Below, one piece after another: positions 24,652 through 32,175 of a stretch of DNA of 64,000 bases. The position numbers and the translations under genes are program-made. Below the pieces are notes generated by a model, which was not told the origin of the DNA, did no database searches, and saw only the letters and a list, made by a program, of their open reading frames with translations. The stretch is from Desulfovibrio sp. A2 (GTDB lineage: Bacteria > Desulfobacterota > Desulfovibrionia > Desulfovibrionales > Desulfovibrionaceae): positions 1 through 64,000 of the forward strand of contig NZ_AGFG01000005.1 in assembly GCF_000226255.1 (NCBI RefSeq). The letters are read 5' to 3'. Position 1 is the stretch's first letter, and the number at the start of each line of letters is the position of its first letter.

Positions 24652-25481
24652 GGGCGTGGGTACTGATCCAGTTTCAAGAAGCGTGTTTGTATTTCTATGA
24701 TGAGGTTTTCTAACCCGATGAAGTTTTTTTTGATTGGAGATTCTTCATTATCAAATATATAAATCTCATCATTCTTCATGTGCTCTTTGAAGTTTTCGGC
24801 CAATGCCAGATACTTGTCGCGGGCCGGCTCGCCGTTGATTAGTTGCGAATTGTCGTCAGCATTTATTAATGCATTCGTGTAAACTTGTGCGTGATCAATA
24901 TATATGCTGAAAGAATATTTCAGTGCATTTTTGAGTCTCAATATTTTATCAATGGCATCATGCGCATCATCTCCGAGTATTATTCTGAATTCATGCATCC
25001 GGCTTTCAATTTCTGCAAATATGTGTGAGAATTGATTCATGGTTGTTTCTTTTTTTGATATTGTTTCTTGCGCAATATCAATTGGCTGTGTGTTTTTGTT
25101 GTAAGGGATTGGTCTTAATTTTGGTATGCTTATTGTCGCATTGAATGCATATTTTGATTTGTAGTAAAGAAGTATGAAATCTTCTGCTGCTTTTATTTTT
25201 CTTTGCCATGATATTTGTTTTTTCCATATTGTAAATCCTGAGAAGGCTACATATGCCAATAATATTGATGAAATAGAATTTGCTAGTGCTATAGAATCGG
25301 ATTTCGATAAATCAAATATGGTCACGATGGATATGTATGGTGTTATTATGAGTAGTGTTGCTAGGCAGTGCGTGGGCGGAAGCAGGCTCCCATTGGCTTT
25401 GCGTTGCTTGTATATGTTGCTGATTGCCTGCTTGAGCTGGAGAATCATATTGGCCGCCTGTAATTGGAGAATCTTACCCAT
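24648..25481 (-). CDS. AT-rich two-TM protein, likely prophage moron
   Basis: Encodes about 277 residues from the ATG at 25481; the frame also has a TTG at 25511 and an ATG 11 codons further in, and none has a strong ribosome binding site. Two TM helices lie at about residues 38-58 and 63-85 (CLATLLIITPYISIVTIFDL and SIALANSISSILLAYVAFSG). They are followed by about 190 residues of predicted helical cytosolic sequence. This topology recalls SLATT-type two-TM effectors of anti-phage systems, but no signature proves it. Codons are strongly AT-rich, so it is imported. Confidence 0.6.
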   Translation of the reverse strand: MGKILQLQAANMILQLKQAISNIYKQRKANGSLLPPTHCLATLLIITPYISIVTIFDLSKSDSIALANSISSILLAYVAFSGFTIWKKQISWQRKIKAAEDFILLYYKSKYAFNATISIPKLRPIPYNKNTQPIDIAQETISKKETTMNQFSHIFAEIESRMHEFRIILGDDAHDAIDKILRLKNALKYSFSIYIDHAQVYTNALINADDNSQLINGEPARDKYLALAENFKEHMKNDEIYIFDNEESPIKKNFIGLENLIIEIQTRFLKLDQYPRP

Positions 25482-25503
25482 TATGCTGGCATGTTTGTCA
25501 TGA

Positions 25504-25647
25504 AGGGGCAAGCAGCTTGCTGGCTACTTCACTCGCCGGGGCGAGACGATCTACCTGCTGTTCGCGGGTGGCGACAAGTCCACCCAGAAGCGTGATATAG
25601 TGCTCGCCAAGAAGTTGGCGCGGGAATTGGAGGATAGCCATGACTAA
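25504..25647 (+). pseudogene. Truncated HigB/RelE-type (Gp49-like) toxin remnant
   Basis: Only the C-terminal 47 or so codons remain. The residues GYFTRRGETIYLLFAGGDKS, then TQKRDIVLAKKLARELED, are the usual end of PF05973-type addiction toxins. There is no start codon or N-terminal half; the AT-rich gene lies where it would be. The stop overlaps the antitoxin-like start (ATG at 25640), the normal layout of this family. Confidence 0.75.
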
Positions 25648-25939
25648 AATTGCCAGATTCGACGCCGCCGAATTCCTCGACAGCGAAGAAGCCATCGCCG
25701 CATACTTTTCGGCAGCGCTCGAAGATCCGAACCCGGATGTGTTCCTGACTGCTGTGGTCGACGTGGCCAAGGTCCGTGGCATGAGCCAACTCGCCCTTGA
25801 TTCCAGCGTGGGCGCGGGAACGTCCCCCAGCTTCGCCGTCGTCGTCTCGCTGCTCGGAGTCATGGGCATTGTGCTTCAGGCCAAGCCCAACGTATCCAAA
25901 GAGGACGGGGCGAAAGATGCCCGGCAGGGTTGCAGGTAG
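25640..25939 (+). CDS. HigA-like antitoxin, probably decayed
   Basis: Encodes 99 residues. The N-terminus (ARFDAAEFLDSEEAIAAYF) and the SPSFAVVVSLLGVMGI end match the HI1420-type antidote family paired with Gp49-like toxins. The central HTH is damaged: the usual stretch G-R-E-S-L-Y-(K/R)-A-L-S that includes the recognition helix is missing, giving DSSVGAGTSPSF. With the partner toxin truncated, this locus is likely non-functional. A short extra C-terminal tail (KEDGAKDARQGCR) is atypical. Confidence 0.65.
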   Translation: MTKIARFDAAEFLDSEEAIAAYFSAALEDPNPDVFLTAVVDVAKVRGMSQLALDSSVGAGTSPSFAVVVSLLGVMGIVLQAKPNVSKEDGAKDARQGCR

Positions 25940-26030
25940 TGAGCGACCGGGAACGGGGGAGGCAGCGCGCCGGGGGAACCGGTTGGTCTTCCCGTGCTCC
26001 CGCCTGAAGGCGCAGCGTTGAGGAGGCACG

Positions 26031-26465
26031 ATGCTCAAAGTTGTCATGGCGGCAATAGCACTTTTCGCGGTGTTGGCAAGTTCCATCCCCGCATGGTCAG
26101 CCTCTCCGGCATGCACAAGGTCTGATGCTCTCAAGGCGGAAGAGATGGCCGCGCGAGCTAGGACATGGGAAGAGGTCCGCGCGCTGTATGAAAACTACAG
26201 GCAGTGCGATGACGGGGCAGTGGCGGAGGGATTCAGCGAGTCCGTTACCAATGTTCTGGACAGCGACTGGGCCGGCATCGCGGTTTTCCAGAATGCCGCA
26301 AGCGCAAGCCCTGGGTTCGAGGCGTTTGTCCTGACCCATATTGATGAAACAGTTCCGGGGGCAAGGCTGGAAAGAATCAGGCAGGCAGCCGAGTCCAGGT
26401 GCCCAGTCTCCTCCAAACCTTTGTGCACGAAGATTGCCACGAGAATCAAATCGCTTGAGGAGTAG
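26031..26465 (+). CDS. Secreted hypothetical protein
   Basis: Encodes 144 residues. A clear Sec signal peptide covers residues 1-24 (MLKVVMAAIALFAVLASSIP then AWSA). The mature part is helical with four Cys that could form two disulfides. A GAGGAGG ribosome binding site precedes the ATG. No family recognised. It lies between the HigBA remnant and tRNA-Pro, so it may be the last gene of the prophage or the first of the chromosome. Confidence 0.6.
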   Translation: MLKVVMAAIALFAVLASSIPAWSASPACTRSDALKAEEMAARARTWEEVRALYENYRQCDDGAVAEGFSESVTNVLDSDWAGIAVFQNAASASPGFEAFVLTHIDETVPGARLERIRQAAESRCPVSSKPLCTKIATRIKSLEE

Positions 26466-26549
26466 CGTCGGGATCTGCATCCCGTCTGCCTGACCATCGA
26501 AGCCTTGCACACCGTTGCACGGCCGCGCGCACTACCCCACGAACGAACC

Positions 26550-26580
26550 AGGGCCGGGATACTCTCCCGGCCCTTTCCAT
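26550..26580 (+). terminator. Intrinsic terminator after the secreted protein gene
   Basis: AGGGCCGGGA (26550-26559) pairs with TCCCGGCCCT (26565-26574) around a five-base loop and is followed by TTTCCATT. It lies 85 bases after the stop of the secreted-protein gene. Confidence 0.75.
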
Positions 26581-26937
26581 TATCTCCCGGCGCGCCCGCC
26601 CAGCGCGGGCAATCGCCCATTAGGTGGTGCAGCCGTCACGCGCCGCGCTGCGTCCCCAGCCCGCCCGCGAAAACCCAGCGCCCCCCGAAAAAAATCACTC
26701 CTCCGCCCCAAACCTTCGGCCTTTTTCGAGCGCGATTGTGCAACCGGGCTCCGGGTGCAATCCCCGGCGTGTTCCTTGGGCCACCTTGGCTATCGCCCGC
26801 TGTGGCTCATTGCGCGGTGTGCAACCCCGTGCAAGGTCGTGCAAGCTCATTGCACTGGCGGGGAGGAGGAGGCTTTGGGTAATGACCCGAAAGGACACAT
26901 TTTTCTGAAAGGGCCTTCATGCGCCCTTTGGAGGCCG

Positions 26938-26960
26938 TATGCCCTAACTGTATGCCCTAA
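26938..26960 (+). repeat. Two 10-base direct repeats beside tRNA-Pro
   Basis: TATGCCCTAA occurs at 26938-26947 and again at 26951-26960, spaced 13 bases. Repeats of this sort next to a tRNA 3' end are typical of arm-type integrase sites, but no integrase gene is visible here to confirm it. Confidence 0.4.
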
Positions 26961-26964
26961 ACTG

Positions 26965-26996
26965 AAAAATGGCTTACGACCATGCCGTAAGCCATT
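26965..26996 (-). terminator. Intrinsic terminator of tRNA-Pro
   Basis: Read on the minus strand, an 11-base stem (26996-26986 with 26978-26968) around a seven-base loop is followed by five T residues. It starts 8 bases after the tRNA 3' end. Confidence 0.8.
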
Positions 26997-27004
26997 GTAT
27001 TTAA

Positions 27005-27081
27005 TGGTCGGAACGACTGGATTCGAACCAGCGACCCCCTGCTCCCAAGGCAGGTGCGCTACCAGGCTGCGCTACGTTCCG
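27005..27081 (-). tRNA. tRNA-Pro(UGG)
   Basis: Seventy-seven bases including an encoded CCA. The acceptor stem CGGAACG pairs with CGTTCCG; the anticodon arm is CCTGC-CTTGGGA-GCAGG, giving anticodon UGG. The T arm shows GGTTCGAATCC. It reads leftward toward the prophage margin, so its 3' end lies on the prophage side, as expected for a tRNA used as an integration target. Confidence 0.97.
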
Positions 27082-27644
27082 GTGGGGCCATGGGCTCTCG
27101 CCGTGGCGTACGGTGGTCAGATAGTCGAAAGCGTGTCGTGGCGCAAGGAAAAAGGGTGGACGTCGGCACGACGGTCCTGATGCAGGTTCCGGCAGCGGGC
27201 GTGATGGGGGGCGCGTCCCAGGGCCAATGGGCCAGGCGCTGCCTTCACGCGAAAAACGGTGGGCATCGCTCCGGCGTCACCATGCGGGCCGTGCCGTATG
27301 CCTCACGCAGACGGCACGAGCGTGGCTGATCCTGACGTTCACCCGCGAGGCCAAGAAGATACGCGGCGCATCGCACCATTGGCGGCCCTTTTTTTTCACC
27401 CCCCGAAGCTCTCCGGACATCCGTCATGCATCGACCATGGCGGGATGTTTTTCGGCGCGACGACATTTTTCGTGGGGCATCGCGTTATTTTCCGGGCGGC
27501 GCGCTTGACGGCGGTGGGGAAGATGCGTATTTACGCCTTTCCTTACCAATTGGCAGCGTTCTTGTTTCCCTCGTTCGATCTTCGCATGTGCAAAGCTCCG
27601 GACAGATGAAAAGAAGAGCCTGAGAAAATTCCGGAGTATTACAC
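27082..27644. other. Gene-free stretch between tRNA-Pro and the RRM gene
   Basis: No ORF with a believable product or ribosome binding site; a 116-codon frame at 27259-27609 has unbalanced composition and no start signal. It must hold the tRNA promoter (reading left) and the RRM gene promoter (reading right). A run of eight T residues near 27389 and an SD-masking hairpin at the right end are the features I see. Confidence 0.5.
27596..27636 (+). promoter_or_regulatory. Hairpin masking the RRM gene ribosome binding site
   Basis: CTCCGGA (27596-27602) pairs perfectly with TCCGGAG (27630-27636). The right arm contains the GGAG Shine-Dalgarno, 8 bases before the ATG at 27645. A weak 7-base stem with an AT-rich 27-base loop over the SD is the layout of thermo- or protein-responsive leaders. 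Confidence 0.45.
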
Positions 27645-27911
27645 ATGTCCAAGAAGCTCTACGTCGGCAACCTTCCCTTCTCCAGCAGCGAAAGCGACCT
27701 GCGCGCCCTGTTCTCCAACCACGGCGAAGTGCAGTCCGTCGCCCTGATCATGGACCGCGAAACCGGTCGTCCCCGTGGCTTCGGCTTCGTGGAAATGGAC
27801 GACGACGGCGCCCGCGCCGCCATGGAAGCCCTGGACGGTCGCGACTTCCAGGGTCGCAGCCTGAAGGTGAACGAAGCGCAGGAACGCGCTCCCCGCCAGC
27901 CCCGCTGGTAG
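27645..27911 (+). CDS. RNA-recognition-motif RNA-binding protein
   Basis: Encodes 88 residues forming a single RRM: RNP2 KLYVGNLPF at residues 4-12 and RNP1 [10 protein letters not shown] at 43-52, then a short basic RQPRW tail. Such small RRM proteins bind single-stranded RNA and are often cold-induced in cyanobacteria and Desulfovibrio. It stands alone, with its own terminator 27 bases after the stop. Confidence 0.93.
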   Translation: MSKKLYVGNLPFSSSESDLRALFSNHGEVQSVALIMDRETGRPRGFGFVEMDDDGARAAMEALDGRDFQGRSLKVNEAQERAPRQPRW

Positions 27912-27937
27912 GTCTTCGCTCCCCATCGTCTGGACCG

Positions 27938-27971
27938 GGTCCCGCCCCTTTCGGGCGGGACCTTTTCTTTT
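27938..27971 (+). terminator. Intrinsic terminator of the RRM gene
   Basis: GGTCCCGCCC (27938-27947) pairs perfectly with GGGCGGGACC (27953-27962), followed by TTTTCTTTT. A textbook hairpin with U-tract. Confidence 0.92.
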
Positions 27972-28008
27972 CGGCGCGAACGCGCGCCACAAGCCGGAGG
28001 AGGACCAC

Positions 28009-28227
28009 ATGCCCAAGGACGATTATTTCGAAGTTGCTGGCGTTGTGCAGGAAGCCCTGCCCAGCACCTTGTTCCGGGTGGAACTGGAGACGGGCCATAC
28101 CGTGCTCAGCCACCTGTGCGGCAAAATGCGCAAGTTTCGCATCCGCATCCTGCCCGGCGACAAGGTGCGCGTCGCCATGTCTCCCTACGACCTGACCAAG
28201 GGACGTATCGTTTTCCGCGAACGCTAG
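28009..28227 (+). CDS. infA: Translation initiation factor IF-1
   Basis: Encodes 72 residues, the normal length. The S1-like OB fold features are seen: [40 protein letters not shown], and the end [20 protein letters not shown]. It binds the 30S A site at initiation. A GGAGGAGG site precedes the ATG. The first residues ([11 protein letters not shown]) are slightly unlike the common MAKEE start, suggesting a divergent paralogue, and a second copy elsewhere is possible. Confidence 0.95.
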   Translation: MPKDDYFEVAGVVQEALPSTLFRVELETGHTVLSHLCGKMRKFRIRILPGDKVRVAMSPYDLTKGRIVFRER

Positions 28228-28267
28228 GCGGCCCGCCACGGCTCCGGCCGTGTCCCGAAGCCTGAAG

Positions 28268-28305
28268 GCCCCCGCCGGTTGCGTGCCGTCGGGGGCTTTT
28301 CGTTT
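28268..28305 (+). terminator. Intrinsic terminator of infA
   Basis: GCCCCCG (28268-28274) pairs with CGGGGGC (28290-28296), extended by an inner CGG/CCG, then TTTTCGTTT. It lies 41 bases after the infA stop. Confidence 0.9.
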
Positions 28306-28488
28306 GCCGACGGGGTGGTGTCTTCGCACCCTTTGCCGGGATGACCGGACAACGGACTGCGCTTTGACACCCCCGCCCGCATGGGGCATTGCGGTCTTGC
28401 GAAGGCATTCCCACAACCGTTCGGGCCTGATGCTTCAGCGGCCGCACGGTCTTCCCGCCACCTCCTTCGTACCCATCCGGAGCCGAAC

Positions 28489-29859
28489 ATGGGGCACATC
28501 GCCGCCAGGGACATCTACCGCCGCCTCGGCCACGCCATCGACAACACGCCCGTGCGCACGCCGTGGAACGACGCCTTTCACGCCATGCTGCGCGAATTGT
28601 ACACGCCGGAGGAAGCGGAACTGGTGGTGCGCATGCCGTACCGGCCGTCGTCCATCGGGCGGCTCGCGCGGGTCACCGGCATGGACCGCGCCCGGTTGCA
28701 GCCGCTGCTGGACCGGCTGTGCGACAAGGGACTGGTGCTGGACATCCGGGAAGACGGCGACCGCGCCCCCGATGCCCCGGACGCCCTTGACGCTCCTGAT
28801 GCCCTTGACGCCCCCGATGCCCCTGATGTCCCGGACGCTCCAGACGCCGACGACGGCTGCCTGTACATGATCAGCCCCATCGTCATCGGCATCTTCGAGT
28901 TCACCATGATGCGCACCGGCGGAGCCCTGCCCAGCAAGCGCTGGGCGGAGTTGTTCCACGACTACATGTTCGGCGATCGGGCCTTTCTGGACGCCAACTT
29001 CGGCGACGGGCAGCGCGTCTCGGTCATGCGCGCCCTGCCGCACCAGCAAACCCTGGGCGACCATGTGGAAATCCTGGACTACGAGCGCGTCGCCGCGCTG
29101 GTGGAGCAGAACCGCACCTTCGCCGTGGGGCTGTGCTCGTGCCGCCATGAAAAGCACCACCTCGGCACCCGCCAGTGCGACGTGGACATGGAAACCTGCA
29201 CCTCCATGGGTTCCGGCGCGGAATACCTGATCCGGCGCGGCTTCGCACGGCGCATCGACAAGGCTGCCATGCACGACATCCTGGCCCGCTCGCGCGACCT
29301 CGGCTTCACCCTGTCCGCCGACAACGTGCAACAGGGCGTGGGGTTCATCTGTCACTGCTGCGGCTGCTGCTGCAATCTCATGCAGGGCATCCGCCAGTGG
29401 GGGCACGCGGGGGTGCTGGTCACCTCGTCGTTCATCGCCCGGTGCGACGCCAGCCTGTGCAACGGCTGCGGCCTGTGCGAGCGGGCCTGCCCCATCGACG
29501 CGGTGTCGCTGCCCGTGCCGCCCGGCGGCCGCAAGCGCGACAGGCGCTGCCTGGTGGACGAGGCCTACTGCCTGGGCTGCGGGGCCTGCGCCCTGAAGTG
29601 CCCCACAGGCGCGCTGAAACTGCATCCGCGCGAGCGCAAGGTGCTGCACCCGGCCGACAGCTTCGAGCGAGTCATTCTGCAAAGCCTTGAGCGCGGCACC
29701 CTGCAGAACCTGGTGTTCGACAACCCCAACAGCCGTACGCAGGAATTCATGCGCGGGCTGGTGGGCGGCTTTCTGCGCCTTGGCCCGGTGAAACGCGCGC
29801 TGATGGGCGAGGCCTTGCGCTCGCGCTTTCTCGACGCGGTGCGGCGCATGGCCGGGTAG
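28489..29859 (+). CDS. Ferredoxin-type iron-sulfur protein with N-terminal winged-helix-like region
   Basis: Encodes 456 residues from the ATG at 28489; the frame is open further upstream without a ribosome binding site. Residues 30-90 look like a small winged helix (SSIGRLARVTGMDRARLQPL). They are followed by a DAPDALDAP repeat (about 95-120), a central domain with Cys clusters (CSCRHEKHHLG; CHCCGCCCNLMQ), then two 4Fe-4S motifs, CNGCGLCERACP and CLGCGACALKCP (about 320-375). Proteins of this kind in sulfate reducers are annotated 4Fe-4S ferredoxin and may link redox state to electron transfer or regulation. The exact role is not known. Confidence 0.85.
   Translation: MGHIAARDIYRRLGHAIDNTPVRTPWNDAFHAMLRELYTPEEAELVVRMPYRPSSIGRLARVTGMDRARLQPLLDRLCDKGLVLDIREDGDRAPDAPDALDAPDALDAPDAPDVPDAPDADDGCLYMISPIVIGIFEFTMMRTGGALPSKRWAELFHDYMFGDRAFLDANFGDGQRVSVMRALPHQQTLGDHVEILDYERVAALVEQNRTFAVGLCSCRHEKHHLGTRQCDVDMETCTSMGSGAEYLIRRGFARRIDKAAMHDILARSRDLGFTLSADNVQQGVGFICHCCGCCCNLMQGIRQWGHAGVLVTSSFIARCDASLCNGCGLCERACPIDAVSLPVPPGGRKRDRRCLVDEAYCLGCGACALKCPTGALKLHPRERKVLHPADSFERVILQSLERGTLQNLVFDNPNSRTQEFMRGLVGGFLRLGPVKRALMGEALRSRFLDAVRRMAG
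28765..28850 (+). repeat. In-frame short tandem repeat coding for Asp-Ala-Pro/Leu units
   Basis: A GAYGCYCCN/GAYGCCCTN-type repeat of about 9-15 bases is reiterated in frame, giving DAPDAL/DAPD units in the linker of the ferredoxin-type protein. Imperfect copies indicate past slippage. Copy number changes would alter linker length without breaking the frame. Confidence 0.7.
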
Positions 29860-29933
29860 GGCGCGGGCATCTGTTGCGGCGTTTTTCCCTGGTCCATCCG
29901 GCCCGCGCGCGGTTCTTTCCGCCCGCATGACAA

Positions 29934-29962
29934 AGCCCCCGCTGGCGATGCTGGCGGGGGCT
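29934..29962. terminator. Bidirectional terminator between convergent genes
   Basis: AGCCCCCGC (29934-29942) pairs with GCGGGGGCT (29954-29962) around an 11-base loop. T-rich sequence follows on the plus side (TGCTGTTG) and TTTG on the minus side. It serves the ferredoxin-type gene and the convergent 107-residue gene. Confidence 0.7.
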
Positions 29963-30010
29963 TGCTGTTGTGGGGCGGGGCCGGGTTGCCCCCGCGCGGG
30001 GCGTTGCGCG

Positions 30011-30334
30011 TCAGTTGCAGGGGGTGGGGTGCGATTGCAGCAGGTCGCTGGCGATGGCGGCGCGCTCCGCGTCGTCGGCCGGGTGCACGCACAGGCAGTC
30101 CGCCCCCTGGCCCACGGCGGCGGCGCGCCGGTCGTGCGTGCCAAGGTGGCTGCCCAGTTCCGCCGCGTGGCCGATGAACATGGGGCTGTAACCCATGTCC
30201 AGCACCGCCTGCGGCTTTCTGGCGAACATGAACACTCCGCTGAAGTCGGCCAGGGTGGCCCCCAGCGGGTACACCGCGAAGGTGTAGGTCTTGCCCGAAG
30301 CTCCGGTGAACGAGGTCATGGCGAGGGGTTCCAT
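30011..30334 (-). CDS. Conserved hypothetical small protein
   Basis: Encodes 107 residues; the ATG at 30334 has a GAAGGAGG site, whereas the longer upstream frame is chance. Composition is compact alpha/beta, with SGKTYTFAVYPLGATLADFSGVF and IGHAAELGSHLGTHDRRAAA segments. It resembles small proteins with a GIY-like or short nucleic-acid-binding fold in many proteobacteria, but I cannot name it with certainty. It has its own candidate promoter. Confidence 0.75.
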   Translation of the reverse strand: MEPLAMTSFTGASGKTYTFAVYPLGATLADFSGVFMFARKPQAVLDMGYSPMFIGHAAELGSHLGTHDRRAAAVGQGADCLCVHPADDAERAAIASDLLQSHPTPCN

Positions 30335-30374
30335 AGCGCCTCCTTCGGGTTGAAAGGGGTCGATGCGTACGTAC

Positions 30375-30404
30375 AATATATAGGCATGCGCACGCCAGCG
30401 GCAA
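30375..30404 (-). promoter_or_regulatory. Candidate sigma-70 promoter for the 107-residue gene
   Basis: On the minus strand a TTGCCG -35 (30404-30399) and TATATT -10 (30380-30375) are spaced 18 bases, about 40 bases upstream of the ATG at 30334. The -10 differs from consensus at one position. Confidence 0.45.
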
Positions 30405-30501
30405 TGATTTCCGCACGGTGGCGCTGCCTGAAGGCATGCCCGCGTGGCTTGCGTCCATACCCTGCCCACGCCGCAGCCGGGGGGCCACGGCGCTCCCTCG
30501 C

Positions 30502-31005
30502 CTAGAATTCGATACCCCTGGTGGCCTGCACGCCCTTTTGCCAGGGGTGTTTCACCTCGGTCATTTCGGTGATCAGGTCGGCCCGCTCGGCCAGCCAGTC
30601 CGGCAGGCCCCGCCCGGAGAGCACCAGGTGCCTCCCTTCCGTTTCCGCCAGTTCCAGCAGGTGCTCCAGCTCTTCGCGGGTCACGATGCCGTAGCCGAGG
30701 GCGTACAGCGCCTCGTCCAGCACCAGCATGTCCACGCCGGGCAGGGTTTCCCCGGCCCATTGCAGCATGTCCTGCGCGGCCTTGCGGTGTGCCGGGCGGT
30801 CCTCTTCACGCCGCAGAAAGCCCTTGCCCCCCGCGCGAAAGCGTTCGCCCAGCAGCTGTTCCAGCATCACCTGTTCGCCCGCCTGGCCAGAGCGCTTCAT
30901 GAACTGGCCGAAGGCCACGGCCATTCCCTGGCCCAGCGCGCGGATGGCCTGGCCCACGCAGGCCGATGTCTTTCCCTTGCCGTTGCCGGTGTATATCAGC
31001 AGCAT
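30502..31005 (-). CDS. cobO: Cob(I)yrinic acid a,c-diamide adenosyltransferase (CobO/BtuR/CobA type)
   Basis: Encodes 167 residues. It adds the adenosyl group from ATP to the corrin cobalt in B12 synthesis or salvage. The N-terminal P-loop LLIYTGNGKGKTSA is intact, VLDEALYALGYG carries the conserved acidic residues, and LVLSGRGLPDWLAERADLIT is a family signature. The C-terminus (KHPWQKGVQATRGIEF) is that of the family. It overlaps the stop of amrS (TGATG) and is therefore coupled to it. Slightly short compared with E. coli BtuR (196) because of a missing N-terminal extension. Confidence 0.95.
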   Translation of the reverse strand: MLLIYTGNGKGKTSACVGQAIRALGQGMAVAFGQFMKRSGQAGEQVMLEQLLGERFRAGGKGFLRREEDRPAHRKAAQDMLQWAGETLPGVDMLVLDEALYALGYGIVTREELEHLLELAETEGRHLVLSGRGLPDWLAERADLITEMTEVKHPWQKGVQATRGIEF

Positions 31006-32111
31006 CAGTTCTCCGGGGTGTCCCAGCCCACGCCCGGCATGGTGGCCCCGCAGCGGGCACACCGTGACGTGGTGGGCAGGTGGGTGTGAAAGCCCTCGCG
31101 CCGGGCGAACAGCGCGCCGCAGGCGGGGCAGTGGGTGGATTCTGCGGGGTGTCCCGGCATGTTGCCCAGATAGACGAAGCGCAACCCTTCCCCCCGGCCG
31201 ATGTCCCAGGCGCGTTCCAGGGTGGCGGGGGGCGTGGGCGGCCGGTCGGTCAGCCGGTAGGACGGGTGGAAGCGCGAAAGGTGCCACGGCACGTCGGGCC
31301 CCAGTTCGTCGTGGATGAACCGGGCCATGTCGCGCAACTCGTCCGGACCGTCATTCAGGCCGGGGATGAGCAGGGTGGTCACTTCCAGCCACCAGCCCAT
31401 GCGCGCGATGGTGCGCAGGGTGTGCAGCACGGGCTTCAGCCGCGCGCCGCACTGCTCGGCGTAGAAGCGCTCGGTGAATGCCTTGAGGTCGATGTTGGCG
31501 GCGTCGATGCGGTGTTCCAACTCGGCCAGGCATTCCGGCGACTGGAACCCGTTGGAAACCATGATGGTGGCAAGGCCCGCCGCGCGGGCGGCGTCGGCCG
31601 TGTCGCTCATGAGTTCGAAAAAGATGGTGGGCTCGGAATAGGTGAACGAGACCGAAGCCGCGCCGCTGGCTTTCGCCTCGGCCACCAGCTTGGCCGGGGT
31701 GGTGCGTTGCCCGCGCACGATGCCCTGCTCGGAGGGCGGGCGCGACAGCGACCAGTTCTGGCAAAAGCTGCACGAAAGGTTGCAGCCCATGGTGCCGAAG
31801 GAATAGGTGAGCGTGCCCGGCATGAAGTGGAACAGCGGCTTCTTTTCCACCGGGTCCAGGTTCACGGCGGCCACGTTGTCGCCCACCAGGGTAAACAGCC
31901 TGCCGGTACCGGTTTCACCGGGCTCATGCGCGTCCGGGCGGTTCACCCGCACGCCGCAGCGCCCCGTTTCGCCCGCCGGGATGACGCAGTAATGGCTGCA
32001 CAGGCGGCACTGCACGCGCGCGCCGTCCGCTTCCGCGGCAGCGGAACCGGTAGCTCCGGCAGGGGAGCCGGTAGCGGTGGGCAAGGGCTTCCAGAGGCGT
32101 GCGTCGAGCAT
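31005..32111 (-). CDS. amrS: AmmeMemoRadiSam system radical SAM enzyme (AmrS)
   Basis: Encodes 368 residues from an ATG with an AAGGAG site; the longer upstream frame lacks one. Contains the family N-terminal zinc/Cys cluster (CRLCSHYCVIPAGETGRCGVR) and the radical SAM triad CNLSCSFC (about residue 113-120). SFTYSEPTIF and NIDLKAF blocks are typical. A C-terminal double CxxC region (CPACGALF, CARCGATM) is an added zinc ribbon. The AMMECR1 and MEMO partners are not in this window. AmrS acts with them in an unknown radical modification. It is coupled to cobO. Confidence 0.93.
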   Translation of the reverse strand: MLDARLWKPLPTATGSPAGATGSAAAEADGARVQCRLCSHYCVIPAGETGRCGVRVNRPDAHEPGETGTGRLFTLVGDNVAAVNLDPVEKKPLFHFMPGTLTYSFGTMGCNLSCSFCQNWSLSRPPSEQGIVRGQRTTPAKLVAEAKASGAASVSFTYSEPTIFFELMSDTADAARAAGLATIMVSNGFQSPECLAELEHRIDAANIDLKAFTERFYAEQCGARLKPVLHTLRTIARMGWWLEVTTLLIPGLNDGPDELRDMARFIHDELGPDVPWHLSRFHPSYRLTDRPPTPPATLERAWDIGRGEGLRFVYLGNMPGHPAESTHCPACGALFARREGFHTHLPTTSRCARCGATMPGVGWDTPEN

Positions 32112-32175
32112 GTCGATGCTCCTTGGCGGCAGGCGATGGCGGGGGGTGACAGGGAGTGACAGGGGGGTGGACGGC

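Larger units (their letters stand above)
26466..27004. other. Gene-free stretch between the secreted protein gene and tRNA-Pro
   Basis: I see no convincing ORF on either strand; the longer frames have arginine/proline-rich products typical of GC-rich non-coding DNA. It holds a terminator (26550-26580), several GTGCAA words between 26750 and 26850, a pair of direct repeats (26938-26960) and the tRNA terminator. This is where an attachment site would be expected. Confidence 0.6.

Noticed and set aside
26505..27180. Two overlapping plus-strand ORFs of 125 and 221 codons before and over tRNA-Pro
   Set aside because: Composition is proline/arginine-rich, no ribosome binding site is present, and the longer one runs antisense through the tRNA.
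27259..27609. 116-codon ORF upstream of the RRM gene
   Set aside because: No Shine-Dalgarno, no recognisable fold, and it ends in the SD-masking leader; probably chance.
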